From Dendrolimus kikuchii (lineage: Eukaryota > Arthropoda > Insecta > Lepidoptera > Lasiocampidae): a stretch of 64,000 nucleotides of DNA. The DNA is taken from contig CM034402.1 in NCBI GenBank assembly GCA_019925095.2, forward strand, positions 11,605,501 through 11,669,500, in the 5' to 3' direction. Positions 18,792 through 31,257 of this stretch are shown here, one piece after another. Positions within the stretch are counted from its first letter, which is position 1. Each line of letters begins with the position of its first letter. Made by a program: the position numbers and the translations under genes. The notes beneath the pieces are model-generated. The model saw only the letters and a list, made by a program, of their open reading frames with translations, was not told the origin of the DNA and ran no database searches.

Positions 18792-19241
18792 CTAGGATAT
18801 GCTCGCGACTTCGTCAACGCTTGACTTTAAATTCCCGCGAGATTTCCGGGACACCAAGTACCGGAGCTATATAAGCTATAATAAGCTAATTTTTATGCAT
18901 CCGAACAACTTCAAACCGCTCCTGGGAAAATTTCCGCGGGATTCCCGGGATAAAAAATATAATACATTTTATTACATTAAATTTGTTATCTATCAGTAGA
19001 AAAATCACATTGGATTCGATTTTTTTTAATCTGGCCATTTTAAATAATTTTCAGAAAAAATCACGCGGGATCCCCAGAGTAAAAAGTAGCGCAGAGTTTA
19101 AGTCTAAGAATTAGCTGTCGATCAACAAAAACCGCATCGAAATCGGCTTAGTAGTTTTTACGTTAATCCCGAACAAACAGACAAAATGACAAACAGACAA
19201 GAAATCTAAAAAAAAACCATCATGTTTTTCATCGTTAATAT
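18792..19241 (-). mobile_element. Helitron-like element, copy with partner at 57243
   Basis: Inverted 3' end: A then CTAG (18792-18795) then GCTCGCGACTTCGTCAACGC. It shares with 57243-57625 the blocks CCCGGGATA, AAACCGCATCGAAATCGG and AATCCCGAACAAACAGACAAA. The other end near 19241 is only an approximate match to TCTATAnTAA. Confidence 0.45.
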
Positions 19242-19244
19242 AGT

Positions 19245-19770
19245 TTATTCCGGTTGTTTTTTTTAAATAGCTTCAATGTACAGACACGGCATGTTTAAAA
19301 TTTTAGAATATTATATTAAATATAGTTTAATAAGTATAGTCTACTTTCGTTAGTTTTAAGCACGTATATCTATATATTTTTAAACTATGCTTGAGTTATA
19401 GGGACCGAACAAATCTGGGGCAGATTCTAGACACCCAAACTAGAGTAAATAACTGAAAGGTACGTTCACTATTTTTCCATAACGGGAATAAATCTTCGGA
19501 CGTCTACGCTTTCAGAAAACTAGGCAGACCAGCACTCAGACCACCAGAGTACAGAGGTCATGAACACTACTATGTACATAATGATGTATATCAGTTATGT
19601 GAAACCAACAACATATTACGCATACCTGTCTGCGTGGTTATTTTTGCTAACTAATGATTGGTGGCATTATGTCAGTTATTAATAAATATAATTTTAGAAT
19701 TACTAACGAATGTTTGTGTCTTCTTTAACACTTTTATAGAAGACGCAAAGATAAATTTTAAAGCAGGACA
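19245..19770. other. No gene seen
   Basis: AT-rich sequence without a supported feature. Confidence 0.5.
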
Positions 19771-19771
19771 A

Positions 19772-20005
19772 TATAATAATAATAATAACCGGCAGATAAA
19801 CACACATATTATATATTCTCAAATTAAGCAATTTACGCTTGTGTTATGAGTGATATACAGCGGACTACTTTGGGGCGGTCCCAAACCCTAAATAATGCAG
19901 AAAATTTGTTTCCTCCAATTTACCATGCCAGAATTCGTTCAGGACTCTACGTTGCAGTAAGATAGACCGTCAAAGACTTAGCACTCTCAATCACAGAGGC
20001 TATCA
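19772..20005 (-). mobile_element. SINE-2 copy 4
   Basis: On the minus strand: GCCTCTGTGATTGAGAGTGC, GACGGTCTATCTTACTGCAA, GGCATGGTAAATTGG, AAAGTAGTCCGCTGTATAT, TCATAACACAAGCGTAAATT and a (TTA)n tail at 19772-19790. The B box is damaged. Confidence 0.75.
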
Positions 20006-20009
20006 ATAT

Positions 20010-20685
20010 TATTAAATTAAGACTTCTATAAAAATGTTGTGGTGTTTTTTAGTTCTACTTTTTAAGTCTTTTTCCTTGTTTATTTTAGCATTAGGTAGGT
20101 ATTATTACAAACCGATTAAAATTAAACCCGGTAATAACTGATTTGAGAATTTTAATAGTCTCAGAAAATATGACATTTCCCGTGAGATATAGAACCGAAA
20201 TTAATGCAAGCGAAGCCAAAGAGAATGACCTAATATAAAATAAATTTACAACCATATCCTACTGCAATTCCTGGTTTGTATAAAATTTGTCGTTATCTCG
20301 CTTAGTAGCTGTTATTTTTCTTTTTTAAGTGTTCCCAGGAGAAAGCTCAGTTTATGGTGGCTGTACTGACTTCTTGCATTTAGTCCAATGTAACTAGACA
20401 CACTTTGATAATTTCCTCATTTGCATTTTTATCGCCATATTCAGGAGATTAGCTGGTTTTATTTCTGCGGTTAAGTAAAAGTTTTTTTATTTCAAATTAT
20501 TTCTTGTTTTGCTCATAAAATGTATTTTTTTGATAACTGTAGTAATATAAAATTGCTTGGAATTAAAATGAGCTATTAGCATATTTCACATCACTAAACT
20601 TTGTTAGATAGTTTATAGAAGGAACAATACTTGTAAGTGAAGTTAAAAAAATAGCTTTCTGTAAAATAATGTAATTATAATAATA
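20010..20685. other. No gene seen
   Basis: AT-rich, unassigned. Confidence 0.5.
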
Positions 20686-20689
20686 TAAT

Positions 20690-20963
20690 AACAGCCCATA
20701 AACGTCCCACTGCAAGGCTTGGCCCACCTCACATATAGGGGGAACGGATAGTATACCCGTAATGCATATCCAAGGTGGCTTAGCAGGTTTGACACATCGG
20801 TTATATCGTTGTGTAGGTTTCAACACGATGTTTTCCTTTACCGTTGTTAACACGTGGTAATTGTAACAATATGCACATTAGGTCAGAAAACTACCTAAGT
20901 GGTGCATGCGTTCCGGCCAGGATTCAAATCCTGCTAGCTAGTCATTACGCTACCATGACTTGT
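20690..20963 (-). mobile_element. SINE-1 copy 3
   Basis: Minus-strand copy from the AACAGCCCATAAACGTCCCA tail to the head complement ATTACGCTACCATGACTTG. The B box is damaged and a short piece near the anticodon region is missing. Confidence 0.8.
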
Positions 20964-20984
20964 TTCGACATTGTATTTTATATT

Positions 20985-21105
20985 CTCTTCGAGGCCGGCA
21001 GCGCCTTAGTGACACCTCTGGTGTTGCAAACGTCCATAGGCGACTGTAACCGCTTTCCATCAGGTGGGCCGTCTGCCTCTCTGCTGTACTCCAGTGATTA
21101 AAAAA
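20985..21105 (+). repeat. LINE-A 3' tail fragment
   Basis: GAGGCCGGCAGCGCC, ACACCTCTGGTGTTGCAAAC, GTCCATAGGCGA, CATCAGGTGGGCCGTCTGCC, ending in GATTAAAAAAA. It corresponds to the end of the coding region plus the 3' UTR seen at 6795-6882. Confidence 0.7.
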
Positions 21106-21109
21106 AATT

Positions 21110-21618
21110 ATACTCGATACTTATTGTTAAGATTTATTTAAATAACTCTAAAATGTAATAAATACACATTATACTTTTAGAAATAGGACATACTAAAACA
21201 CCCAGTTAATATTGCAGTTCTATGTTTTGTATACAATACTCAATAACTGTTAATAGAGCAGCTTTATTACTACTCCTAATGGTATAAATTATTCTAATTA
21301 TCTAAAGAAATTCTTCGTTTTAAAATACATTCGATAGAGTCATTATTAGTAGCATTTATGTTATTTCGTGTTGCTCTTGGCAGTTCTATCATCTCTTTAT
21401 GTCTCCGACGTTTATAGGATAGGCCTCAAAATTTATCTGGTTAGTCAAATGCGATTTTTTTCTAGATCTCTTCACAGTTCCTTCTTAAAACAACAGGTCT
21501 TTGAATTGTCTTTACGGTGTTTCTTCGTCGTCATCTTTCTTCTCCATAGCCGTTGCAAGTGTTAATACGGTCGGATTCAACTTCATCATAATTTTAGTTA
21601 CATATTATAATTATCATT
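21110..21618. other. No gene seen
   Basis: Unassigned sequence; short frames here match nothing I recognise. Confidence 0.5.
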
Positions 21619-21621
21619 ATT

Positions 21622-22085
21622 GTATGTCTTTCGAGACCACGAGCCATAAAAATGGCCTAGACATTTGGAGGGCTTGCGTGGAGCCATGGGAAGGCCAACA
21701 CGTAGAGGCCCCTTGACAAATTTAATCTAAATGTAGTGTGACACTGACCGGCGATTACATCCCTGTCTACACCATATAATAATGCACCCAAGGACAAGAC
21801 CCGGCCAGTGTAAGACTATTGTGGGAAATGAGGACAAAAAGTACCGGGCTATTGGCGTGAACTGCTAGTGGTACTAGGGGTCTGGGAATATGGGGCTATG
21901 GCGTCTCCCCATCGCAATGTTCAGGGAACATGGAAAAATGGATAGACGGTGACTCGCCACTCCCTGCATGCGCCTCAAAAAATGCCATAGAAGACAGGGG
22001 CAACATGGGTGTGAGTGGCTAAGAGGTGTAGAGAGGTGGCCTGCAGTTTCACCGCTACTTCTGACGTGATGCCATTTTCATTCAT
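21622..22085 (+). repeat. Dispersed repeat E, longer copy
   Basis: Shares with 40757-40990 the blocks TGTATGTCT, GGCCATAAAAATG-like, GAGCCATGGGAA, GAGGCCCCTTGACAAATTTA, TCCCTGTCTACAC and CCAGTGTAAGACTATTGT. The right half (21850-22085) is GC-rich without a frame. No TIRs or A tail are seen. Confidence 0.6.
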
Positions 22086-22089
22086 TATC

Positions 22090-22798
22090 ATAATTATTAT
22101 TTTGATAGAAAGCAGTAAATTAAAAATGGTACGACATGACATAAGTTTAGATTATTGGACTTGATTTTGGAGTGTATGAAGATATCGCATTTTGTCACAT
22201 AGCCAAAATATCCTAGCATGCGGGTAAACTTAGTGAACGTTTTGTCGTTAATCAGAGTAGCATTTGCCTAAACCTCAGTACCAGCTTCTGGCTTAGTCGC
22301 CCGTGGATAGTCGTTGGTGGCAGGTTTCCAAATTTCCACAATAAGCTTGTGTAGGCTCGTTATATAAATTATGCTTCGGATGCGGTCACATAGTACGTTC
22401 CATTACATTGAACAAATGTGATGTGATTCCCGATTTGAAATAATCGATTTAACTCGAATCATCTGGATTTGAACCAGAAATGCAGTTATTGGAAACAGTT
22501 TGGAGTGTCATTTAAATGCATGAGCGCTGCAGTGTTCATTTACATCATATTTTATGATGATAACATGTTTTTATATGATAGTATTCAACGAGGATTACGA
22601 GTTTGAAATAAATACATAAAAGAATTATTTTCCGCAAAAGTAATTTACTTGTATTACTATTTTAAGACGTAGGAATTTGCATAAAACTGATATGGTTTGA
22701 AAAAAAATCTATTTTACTTATTAGAGATTATCATAGAGCAGGACAAATAAAAACGAATAGAAAACTGAAATGTAGAAATAATTTCAGTATTATGTGTC
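22090..22798. other. No gene seen
   Basis: AT-rich, unassigned. Confidence 0.5.
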
Positions 22799-22799
22799 C

Positions 22800-23015
22800 A
22801 ATGGTAGTGGGTACATATTTGTGGCTTTCGGGGTTGAAACCCTGCGGCCGGGGAGGCCTGAGTTCATCACCTCTATCGAGACCTATCAACGCGTCTGATT
22901 GAGGCCTCACGTGACCTAAAAACTGGCTTGTACCTGAGGCAACGAATCAGCATTGCCATCCAAGGTAGCAATATGGCTAGTATTCTGGGAATGCAACCCG
23001 CCGACAGCGTATTGA
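22800..23015 (+). pseudogene. LINE-C C-terminal remnant
   Basis: The frame-broken sequence matches IFVAFGVETL..., then GTACCTGAGGCAACGAATCAGCATTGCCATCCAAG (split over YLRQRISIAIQ), then a LGMQPADS-like end. It is the same C-terminal domain as 38200-38428, with stops and shifts. Confidence 0.6.
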
Positions 23016-23267
23016 AAAAAAATGTTTACTCATAGATTCATGTTATTTTTAGGTAAAAAATATAATTTTGAAATTCGAATACGTTTATTAAACTTTCAAT
23101 TTTCAAATATTAAAACAAAAGGCCAAAAAGAATAATGGTCTGTGACGCTATCTAAAGAAGAAAAAATAAGAACGTTTTATACTGAGTGATTGCTACTCAT
23201 GGCATTCTTCTTCTATATGATATATATAGATGCGGAAAATAATAAAACTATAGGAACAGCTAGTATT

Positions 23268-23579
23268 AAGTATTATTTTTATTGTTGGAGATCAGCAGAC
23301 AGGCAGACGGCACACTTGATGGAAAGTGGTTACCATCGTCTATGGACATTTGCAACACCAAAGTTGCTACAAATGCGCTGCTGCTCTCTTAAGGGAAACT
23401 GGAACTTGGTCACTAACGCCGGAACAGAACTCAAGGTTGTTATGGCGACATACCTTAGACCAGGGGTGGTAGCTATCCAGTCGGGCAAATACCACCTTGT
23501 TGTGGGTTGTTAAGTCGCCTCTTACGACAGGCCGCCCGGCCGCAGGAAATTGTATTCTTTCTCCGTTCCTGCACGGATA
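23268..23579 (-). mobile_element. SINE-A copy 2, full length
   Basis: The minus strand from the GTTCCTGCACGGAT head (23579) to the tail with a T-rich complement (23268). It has all blocks of the 13914 copy in inverse order. Confidence 0.75.
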
Positions 23580-23581
23580 TA

Positions 23582-24395
23582 AAGTATAAAGTAATGTTCT
23601 TGTTCTTCCTTCTGGTATATTTATTGACCAATATGTTACGTAACAACAACACTTGTAGTTATTATTATATTTTTTATATGCTTTAAACAGTGTAGCAGTC
23701 CCGGGTTTCGTTTTTATCTCTTGCAATGCAGGACTTGAGAAAGCAAGAAACTTGGAGAAAGTTAATGCAGTTTTCGTAAGACGATTTAAAATGCGATCGT
23801 AGAAAAAAGTATAAAAGTTAAGCCAGCATAGTAAAGTACGAAGCACTTTTTGATTGTAAATAACACTTCTCGATAATTCTTTTTTATAGCTAGTCAAGCT
23901 GAACACGGAGGTCTTGGTGAAAACTTATTTTGCTGTTTAGTTTTATTTGCATGTAACGTCCAATATAGGTAAAAATAGACCCACCATTGATTAGTTTCTG
24001 TTCAGGCAACAAACATCCACTGTTTTTGTCATTTGGCTACGAAATTCAAAAAATAGTATAACCGAAAATACCGTTTATCTTAAAGCTGCTCAACGGATGT
24101 CGTTCAAACCAATATTCGTTATAAGTATTTTTAAGTTCTATCATCACTATTAAAAATAATCAACTTCCTAGTTAAAATATTATGAAGGAGTTTTTTTTAT
24201 ATTTTTTATGACTTTCTGAGCTATAATTTTGTCACCCGACTAAAATAAACAATATATGACCTTAATAAAAATCATTGGGGGATATTTGTATAATTTTGCA
24301 ACATCTAATTAATCGCAGCTGAAAAAAAAATTACCACTAATTTACGTGGGTGGCGGCTATACCTTATATTATTTTTTTCGCAATTTTACTACAGT
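23582..24395. other. AT-rich, no gene seen
   Basis: Part of 24050-24395 may belong to the Helitron-like unit whose 3' end lies at 24645; nothing firmer. Confidence 0.4.
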
Positions 24396-24399
24396 ATTG

Positions 24400-24645
24400 T
24401 GCAGTGGCATGTAGATTACATATTTTATTTATGCGTACACAAACTCGCTTTCTGTGTCTGTCTGTCTCTATATCCGCTAACTTCTCCTAAATCACGCAAC
24501 GGATTTTTAAGCGGTTTTCACCACCAATTAGGTAATTTTTCACTGAAAGTTTATATCTATATACATCTAATAAAGTTTTTGTGTAAATAAAATAGAGCAT
24601 CTTCCTAGGGTTTGACCTACGGCGTAGCAGCGGGGAAAACTCTAG
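24400..24645 (+). mobile_element. Helitron-like 3' part
   Basis: Contains TGTGTCTGTCTGTCTC and ATCACGCAACGGATTTTTAA, and ends GGCGTAGCAGCGGGGAAAACTCTAG|T with a CTAC/GTAG mini-hairpin. The CTAG at 24642-24645 followed by T fits a Helitron terminus. The 5' end is not located. Confidence 0.4.
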
Positions 24646-24830
24646 TTGCTTCTAAATTTCATACATACAGGCTCAACAGTTTCCGAAAAAATTATTGTGT
24701 TATGCAAAAATGAAGAAATAGACGGATGAATATGATAATTTCAGGTTCCGTTTTTGCTAAAATTTTAGGATACAAAGCTCTAAAAAGATTTATGGATATT
24801 CGTAGTTAGAATCGTGAGTTATTAAGGATT

Positions 24831-24861
24831 GCCGGAACATAACTTTGAGTTGTGTTCCGGC
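24831..24861. repeat. 14-bp inverted repeat at a SINE-A 5' junction
   Basis: Arms 24831-24844 and 24848-24861 have one mismatch around TTG. The right arm is genuine SINE-A sequence; the left arm is an inverted copy of it. Confidence 0.85.
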
Positions 24862-25012
24862 ATTAGTGACCAGGTTCCAGTCTCCCTTAAGAGAGCAACA
24901 GCGCAGCGCAGAGCAACACCTTTGGTGTTGCAAATGTCCATAGGCGATATTAACCGCTTTTCATCAAGTGGGCTGTCTGCCTGTCTGCTGAACTCATGCA
25001 ATAAAAAAAAGA
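24848..25012 (+). mobile_element. SINE-A copy 3, 5'-truncated
   Basis: Runs from AGTTGTGTTCCGGCATTAGT to ATGCAATAAAAAAAAG. A small extra GCGCA duplication is near 24901. The 5' end begins with an inverted piece (see 24831). Confidence 0.75.
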
Positions 25013-25014
25013 AT

Positions 25015-26235
25015 ATTGAGTTCATACAAAAATCCCATAGAAAAAGAACCTTCAGTTTTCCTCGAATGTTACAACAGTATTTTTTAAACGGGCTTTTAAC
25101 CTTTTTTATTACCTATAATATACCTAATCTACTACGAAGGTTTGGAAAAAAATGTCAAATTGATCGAACTGTTTTCAACTAGTGCTGGTACCAACAGCTG
25201 TAAACCATACTTAGATAAAATATATAAACCTTCATAGCCTATTTATATCGTCTTCATATTTACACCCACACCAACGTACAACAGCTAAAACTTATGTGAA
25301 TGACTTTCTTTCGATGACAAAGCATTACCTGGCAGGAAGTTGATACATTATATTTAGTTTTCATCATGACTCAACGGCTAATGTGTATTCAAAACTTATT
25401 TCCATAAAGAATGCCTTCGCAGTTTACTGAAAAGGTTCTTGTTTCGTTTATCGCTCAAATAACTTTGCAAGTAGGCGTAAAGAGTACTTTATGTGTTGAG
25501 TTGAAGGAACCTTTTCAACTTTAGTATTATTGATATTGTAGAATAATATTTCCTTTGCAAAGCAATGAGGAGCTAACGAAGTATTTAACTTTTAAGTATT
25601 GTTACTTAGTCATGCTTGATACGTGTCTAAGGCAATACTGTCTCATTTCAATGACCAGTACAAAATTATATTATGGGTGGTATTTATATGCCATAATGTT
25701 AAAGATTTAGTCTGTGGCCGAACGCGTCTTAATCAAAGCGTTAAAAATAATTCCATTAACGAATAACTACATTAGTGTACATATATTATCTATCAATATT
25801 TAAAGTCAAGTAAAGCATTAAATCCAACCATAAAACCTAGTCACAAAACAATTTAACACAAAAGTTATTGATGTTCTCAAAAAAAGCACCTGTGTATTGA
25901 AAGATTATTAGGCCTAACACGCCATACCCATGTGTTTGCTTGTAATGTGAGTAAACTATTGATTACAACCACAAATGGAGTTGCGTAACTCGTGCCTTTA
26001 TCGATTATAACATCAAGACTTACAACCCTAGAGTTATTATTACTTCTAACTTGATGTTGCCATGAAGTAGTAAAGTTGTGACCTATTTTGAAATATATAT
26101 GTTTTGTTTTTAATTCTTTTTTACTTTTCTGACTATAGATATTTTCAACTAGGTTTATTAATATTTATTTTGAATTTCAATTGTTAAATCTAACTGTGGC
26201 TAAATTGTTTGTGCCTATATAATGTCTTTCATTTT
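25015..26235. other. AT-rich, nothing recognised
   Basis: No supported gene or repeat. Confidence 0.5.
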
Positions 26236-26236
26236 T

Positions 26237-26797
26237 AACCGACTTTCAAAAGGAGGAGATTTTCAACTTGCTTGGTATTTTTTTTATGTATGTACACCGA
26301 TTACGCTGATATTTATTATCCGATTTACTTGATTATTTTTTAGTTCGATGCGAAATAGTTGCCATTTGGTCCCCTAAAAATTTAACATAGTTTAGCCCAG
26401 TAGTTTTCATTTCATGATTTTTTTTTCTGTTCCCGTTTTTTGGGACCTATATTTTTGCTTTCGTAGGTCTTACCATAGATATCTAGACACTAAAAAGTAA
26501 GAAATAAAAAAACTACTTAATTTAAAAAAACCGACTGCAAAAACTAAGAAGTATAAAATAACTTATTTCTAAAGCTATTTTTAATTATAATATCTTATTT
26601 TTAATGTATATTATCCAAAACATCTTGAATTCGGTGCGAAGTAAAACATAAAAATTACTATATTTTGAAATTTACTAAGCACCGACTTTAAGATGTTTTA
26701 GATAATATATATTAAAAATAAGATATTATAATTAAAAATAGCTTTGGATCTAAGTTATTTTATACTTTTTAGTTTTTGAAGTCGGTTTTTTTAAACG
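26237..26797 (+). mobile_element. Foldback element I, copy 1
   Basis: Starts AACCGACTTTCAAAAGGAGG and ends in a long hairpin: arms 26524-26637 and 26679-26792 (~114 bp each, few mismatches) around a 41-bp spacer. The outer and inner arm ends both read as ACCGACTT or its complement. Between 26270 and 26500 is one copy of a ~175-bp unit (CACCGATTAC, GATCCGATTTAC-like, AGTTGCCATTTGGTCCCCTA). The partner at 55597-56296 has the same plan. Confidence 0.8.
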
Positions 26798-26799
26798 AA

Positions 26800-28690
26800 G
26801 TATTTTTTATGTCAAACGGTGGAGTAGAGTTCTTGTAACAGTTTTAAAAGTCACATCTTACAAATAGTTTCGAGTTTAAACAGACGTGAAATCTTTGCCA
26901 AAACATAATTGAACAAAATTATACCCTTTAATAATAAAACTGCACAGCAACATAATATCCTTTAAATTCTCACTAACACAGTAGTTTATGCCACATACTA
27001 TGTGCTGGATTTCTGATGTTAGTGCCAGACTGATGCACTTGTAGGTTATACACCGGGTTGCGTTATCGATGCATAGGGTCCATGGATATTTTTTTTTATA
27101 AAGTCGCCACCTGTAGCTCACGGGTAGACTCCTACTAATGTAACGAATTTTTATTACAAAGTTTTCTTACTTTCTACTAATTCTATATATAACTATTTTT
27201 CTTATTAACTGTTTTCATTTTCTTATATTTTTATACATTTAATATTTCGTTAAAATTGCTTATGTATCATTTTCTTTCTTATTTAAAACGCTTCACTAGT
27301 GACACATATGCCCACGATATGTGCCAAGCGTAACTTAACTACTTTTCTTCCTATTTACTTGAAGAAATCAACCGTCTCATTTTTCTATATTTCAATCCTC
27401 ATCTCACTTGCTGCATGTCGTTGCCGTGCGAACACAAGACACTCAGATATTATAATTATATGATTGGGTTTTTCGTCTTTGCCAGAGCCATAAATGTATG
27501 ATGGGTCCTCATGAGCTTGAAACGCACCAGGCTTGGGGATATATACGAATACAGTAATGAAGCGCTATATCCTTGAGATCGGCATGATGCCGGCCACGAC
27601 TTGCTGATTGGCCTGTGGGATAGCTCATTCTAGTGCCCATACATTATAGAAAGTAGGTCGGGTTAGAGTTTTAAATAACTGTATATTTATTTAATATAAA
27701 GCGCTAAACTTTTTGGACTGATATTTGAAACATAATAAAATTATTTGAACATTAAAGACGTTACTTATTTCTTTTTTTAATTACTTTTGTGCATTTACTA
27801 CATGCGACTTGAGCACTCAGAAATGAATCGTTTCCATTAGCTTCGTAATAAGGCGTAAAATTTTACTAGCCGTCTGCATTTCTATTTCCGTGGTTCTGTG
27901 AGCAAAATGTTCATTTTAAGTACGACATAATTTTAATGAAGAAATTGTCGGAAATGAGTTTGTTTCCAGTACGTTTGTTTTAGCTTGCTGCTGTTTTGCG
28001 ATTTGAGTTATATTAATTTAATAGAATATGTATGATCAAAATTTATATAATAATTTCAATATGGTATACAAAATAATTTGAAAGCGATTTATCTTACAAT
28101 AATAAACAGGTTTATAAATAAAACTAAGTTTTGATAGTTTTGTACTAATTTAGAAAGAAATATGAAAAAGTCTATTTATCTGGAAAGTTACATTACGAAT
28201 AAATTGACAAAGAAACACTAATCATAATTTGTTTTAGAAGTGTAAGTGAAATGTAACTTTTCCTTTTATGTATTATTTTTCATAGTTCTAATTATGTGAC
28301 AGTCGTGAAAAACCTAAGAAATACTATGAACTCAATATAATTATATGGAACTAATTATAATTTTCACGTGAAAAGGCCTGATTTCAATATTGTTATTTAT
28401 ATGATTTTTACTCCTATCAGTAGAAGGGTGTTGAATAAAAGAATTAAACACAATTAATTCACCATTTATTTCTCCTATATCAAACACTTATTAACGGCTT
28501 ATAAATCGCTTATATTTAGCTTACAACTAAATATACAAATAACCCTTTCCACTGAATTAGAGTTTTCCTTGCAACCTCTAAATTAGGTGCGGTTTAATTA
28601 TCTTTCCCCCAAGACCCTATCAGGCTAGCTACTTTCTGGGGTGAATTCGGCTATGAGCCAATGGAATGCATGCAGTGTGTGAATTGAGCT
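26800..28690. other. AT-rich, nothing recognised
   Basis: No supported gene. The GC-richer patch at 27460-27660 is unassigned. Confidence 0.45.
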
Positions 28691-29740
28691 TAATCAAATC
28701 CAGTAGTAAGTAAAGAAAAGAAAATAATAAAAGGATGGACGCCACCTGCTGATCCGTGGAGGGAGATCACTTGCGGCAGGACAAATAATAGTAGTGTGGT
28801 GTATCAACCAGGAATTATGGACAAACCCGTCTGGAACGCCTATCCTCGACGGTCTGGCTCCTCGTACAGCAGGACGTAGCCCGCTACAAACACCTGACTG
28901 AAAAATACCAGTGTGCCATTTAATCAGAGGTTTGAACAAGAAGATACTGTTCACCCGAGTCCACGGATTGAGATGTGTTCTTAGTAAAGGTATTCCTACG
29001 AAGGAATATTCATCGTGAACGCAACTAAGGATACCACGCTTTGCAATGGTTTCTTTAAAATTGTATTTGCAATTTACCAACTTCGTAGTGAGCATCTGAT
29101 AAAATTAACTGGCTACTACGGTTGCTCGGTATGAAGTTATATTCAAATTTCCAAGTACCGACAGAGAAGCAAAAATGAATCTAATAAAATTGACGGAAAA
29201 CTTGAATTTAGATAAAATATATAGCGATGCTGGTTTACCAACCCAGGAGGTTATAAAAATGAGGAAGGCGCTTCCAGGATCCCGCCGAATTCCTTTTCCT
29301 GATGTACTTCCATCCTGTAATGGTTATTGGCACTTAATCACATGATATGAATCACTAAAACGCCCTATCAAACAATTTGTGATTACTTACATTATAACAA
29401 AATGGTCGCTGGCCGAATACTTAGTCTTGTATTGTGAACACGTCTTCGCCACTGGTATCAACTGTACTGGATAGGTCTTCTTTTTGAAAAAGACCCCGCT
29501 AACGGTTTATGCAGTACTTATACTCATGACCCCACGCGAAATAGCCTTTAAAAAAACTACAGTGTGGATCGGTGTCACTTTGTCAATCACGGCTGTCGAA
29601 ACGGCTGGGCGCTGGCAACCAAATCCTTTGGGCCTTTCGTGTATGACGCATTTTGATTACTTTTGCTTTCATCATCCTGTGGGATGACGGCTAGCCTTCG
29701 TAGGTTCTTGGTATAAAAGCTACGAAGATTTTTATTTGAC
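28691..29740. other. GC-richer unassigned stretch
   Basis: Higher GC than its surroundings, with short frames on both strands (28694-29095 minus, 29174-29345 plus, 29484-29687 plus). None matches a family I know or shows a conserved motif. It could be an old repeat or decayed gene sequence. Confidence 0.3.
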
Positions 29741-30224
29741 TAGCTGTTCCCAGTTATTGGATCGGTTAATCCATATTGGCTTTAGGCCGTTATCGAATTT
29801 TACGTTGTAACAACTCTCGCGCACTAATATCGCAAATCAAAATGTAGTTACAAACGGCTGAGCTATAGAGGCGCTGTTAGTCTACACGTCTAATTTCTCT
29901 AATTAGTGAAATTGTAGGATATATAATTTATAAGAAGTTTTCACTTGATTATTTTATTCATTTAATTATTCCTGATTTTGCTACTGCAAATATTTCATAC
30001 AATAAAACTATAAAGTAAATGAACATATAGCTTGCTTTCGTCCGCGTACTCCTAGATGTCGCCAGACGTTTTGAAATCTACATAACAATATAGAAAAATA
30101 TATTTTTTATAAAAATTATATATTTTTTCTATATAGAAATTGGCTCGCGCCTCTCAATTCTGAAGGAAGGTTTTAGTTAGATAGATAACACTTTATTGCT
30201 CACCAAATGAAAAAATATAAATAT
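29741..30224. other. AT-rich, possible decayed Helitron-like ends
   Basis: ACTAGCTGTTCCC at 29739 and GCTTTCGTCCGCGTACTCC near 30035 resemble inverted Helitron-like 3' ends, but no boundaries can be set. Confidence 0.3.
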
Positions 30225-30320
30225 GCGCGATTACAATAATGCCATGGTGAAAACAATAGGCGGGCTTATCGCTTAAAGCAATCTCCTCCAGGCAACCTAA
30301 ATTTATGAATATTTCAAACT
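30225..30320 (+). repeat. Dispersed repeat F, copy 2
   Basis: AAAACAATAGGCGGGCTTATCG, CTTAAAGCAATCTCCTCC, GCAACCTAAAT matches 14655-14712. Confidence 0.55.
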
Positions 30321-30776
30321 AATACGGCCAAGTAGATGGTGCTAAGTATTAGATAGTACATAAATAAACATACTTAAACTACTTTTTAAATTAAATACAT
30401 ACTATATATAAATAATAAATAATATAGTTAATAAGTTTCAGCCATTTTATTACAGCGTAAAATACACTTATTTATCAGTGCTTAATGAAACATCATTCAA
30501 ATCAAAGCGCGGTAGTTAAAGCTTTATCGTATTAATTAGTGTCCTAGATCGCTACGTTAAAATAGAAGTTTTATATTTGGATCATACATTTAAAAAGTTG
30601 TAGCTTTAATATTTAGGTCAGCTTAACTTACAACTGAAATAATTAAATCGCTACTAATATTATAAAGAGGAAATATTTGTATTTTTGTGAATGTGAATCA
30701 ATGAATGAGCTCAAAAACCAATGAACCGATTTCATAAATTCTTTTACCATTATAATGATTGATTTCCCATAAGAAT
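30321..30776. other. AT-rich, no gene seen
   Basis: The 30645-30760 part has AAAGAGGAAATATTTGTATTTTTG and CCAATGAACCGATTTCATAA, an old Helitron-like start like that at 43513. Confidence 0.4.
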
Positions 30777-30777
30777 A

Positions 30778-30903
30778 TTTTTTTATTTTATTGCAGGAGT
30801 TCAGCAGACAGGCAGACAGCCCACTTGATGGAAAGCGGTTACCATCGCCTATGGACATTTGCAACACCAAAGGTGCTACAAATGCGCTGCTGCTCTCTTA
30901 AGA
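30778..30903 (-). mobile_element. SINE-A copy 4, 3' part
   Basis: Only the tail ~120 bases are present, from the TTGCAGGAGTTCAGCAGACA complement to GCTGCTCTCTTAAG. It is 5'-truncated. Confidence 0.75.
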
Positions 30904-31257
30904 AATTATTTATCGATATTTTTTCCGGGTACTGACTTTTACATGAACTTCAAAATTCCAAAATTGAAAGATCAATTTGTAAAACTGTACCAATGTTTAA
31001 GACATGATTGTTAGGAAACGGTTCATCTGACAGGAAATTTTAATTAGACCTTTTTTGCGGAGCATATATTTTCCTTCAAAAAATGTCTTGGAGTAAATTC
31101 ATTTAAGTTAATGGTTTGGGAGTTCTGAGACAAAAACCCGCTCAGTAAAAAAATAAAAAATTTGTGGTGATAGACCTCGTAATATTAATTTTAAGGATTT
31201 AAATTCTTACAAGAATCTTTTTTTGGCACCCGAAATAATATTTTCGATATATAAAAA

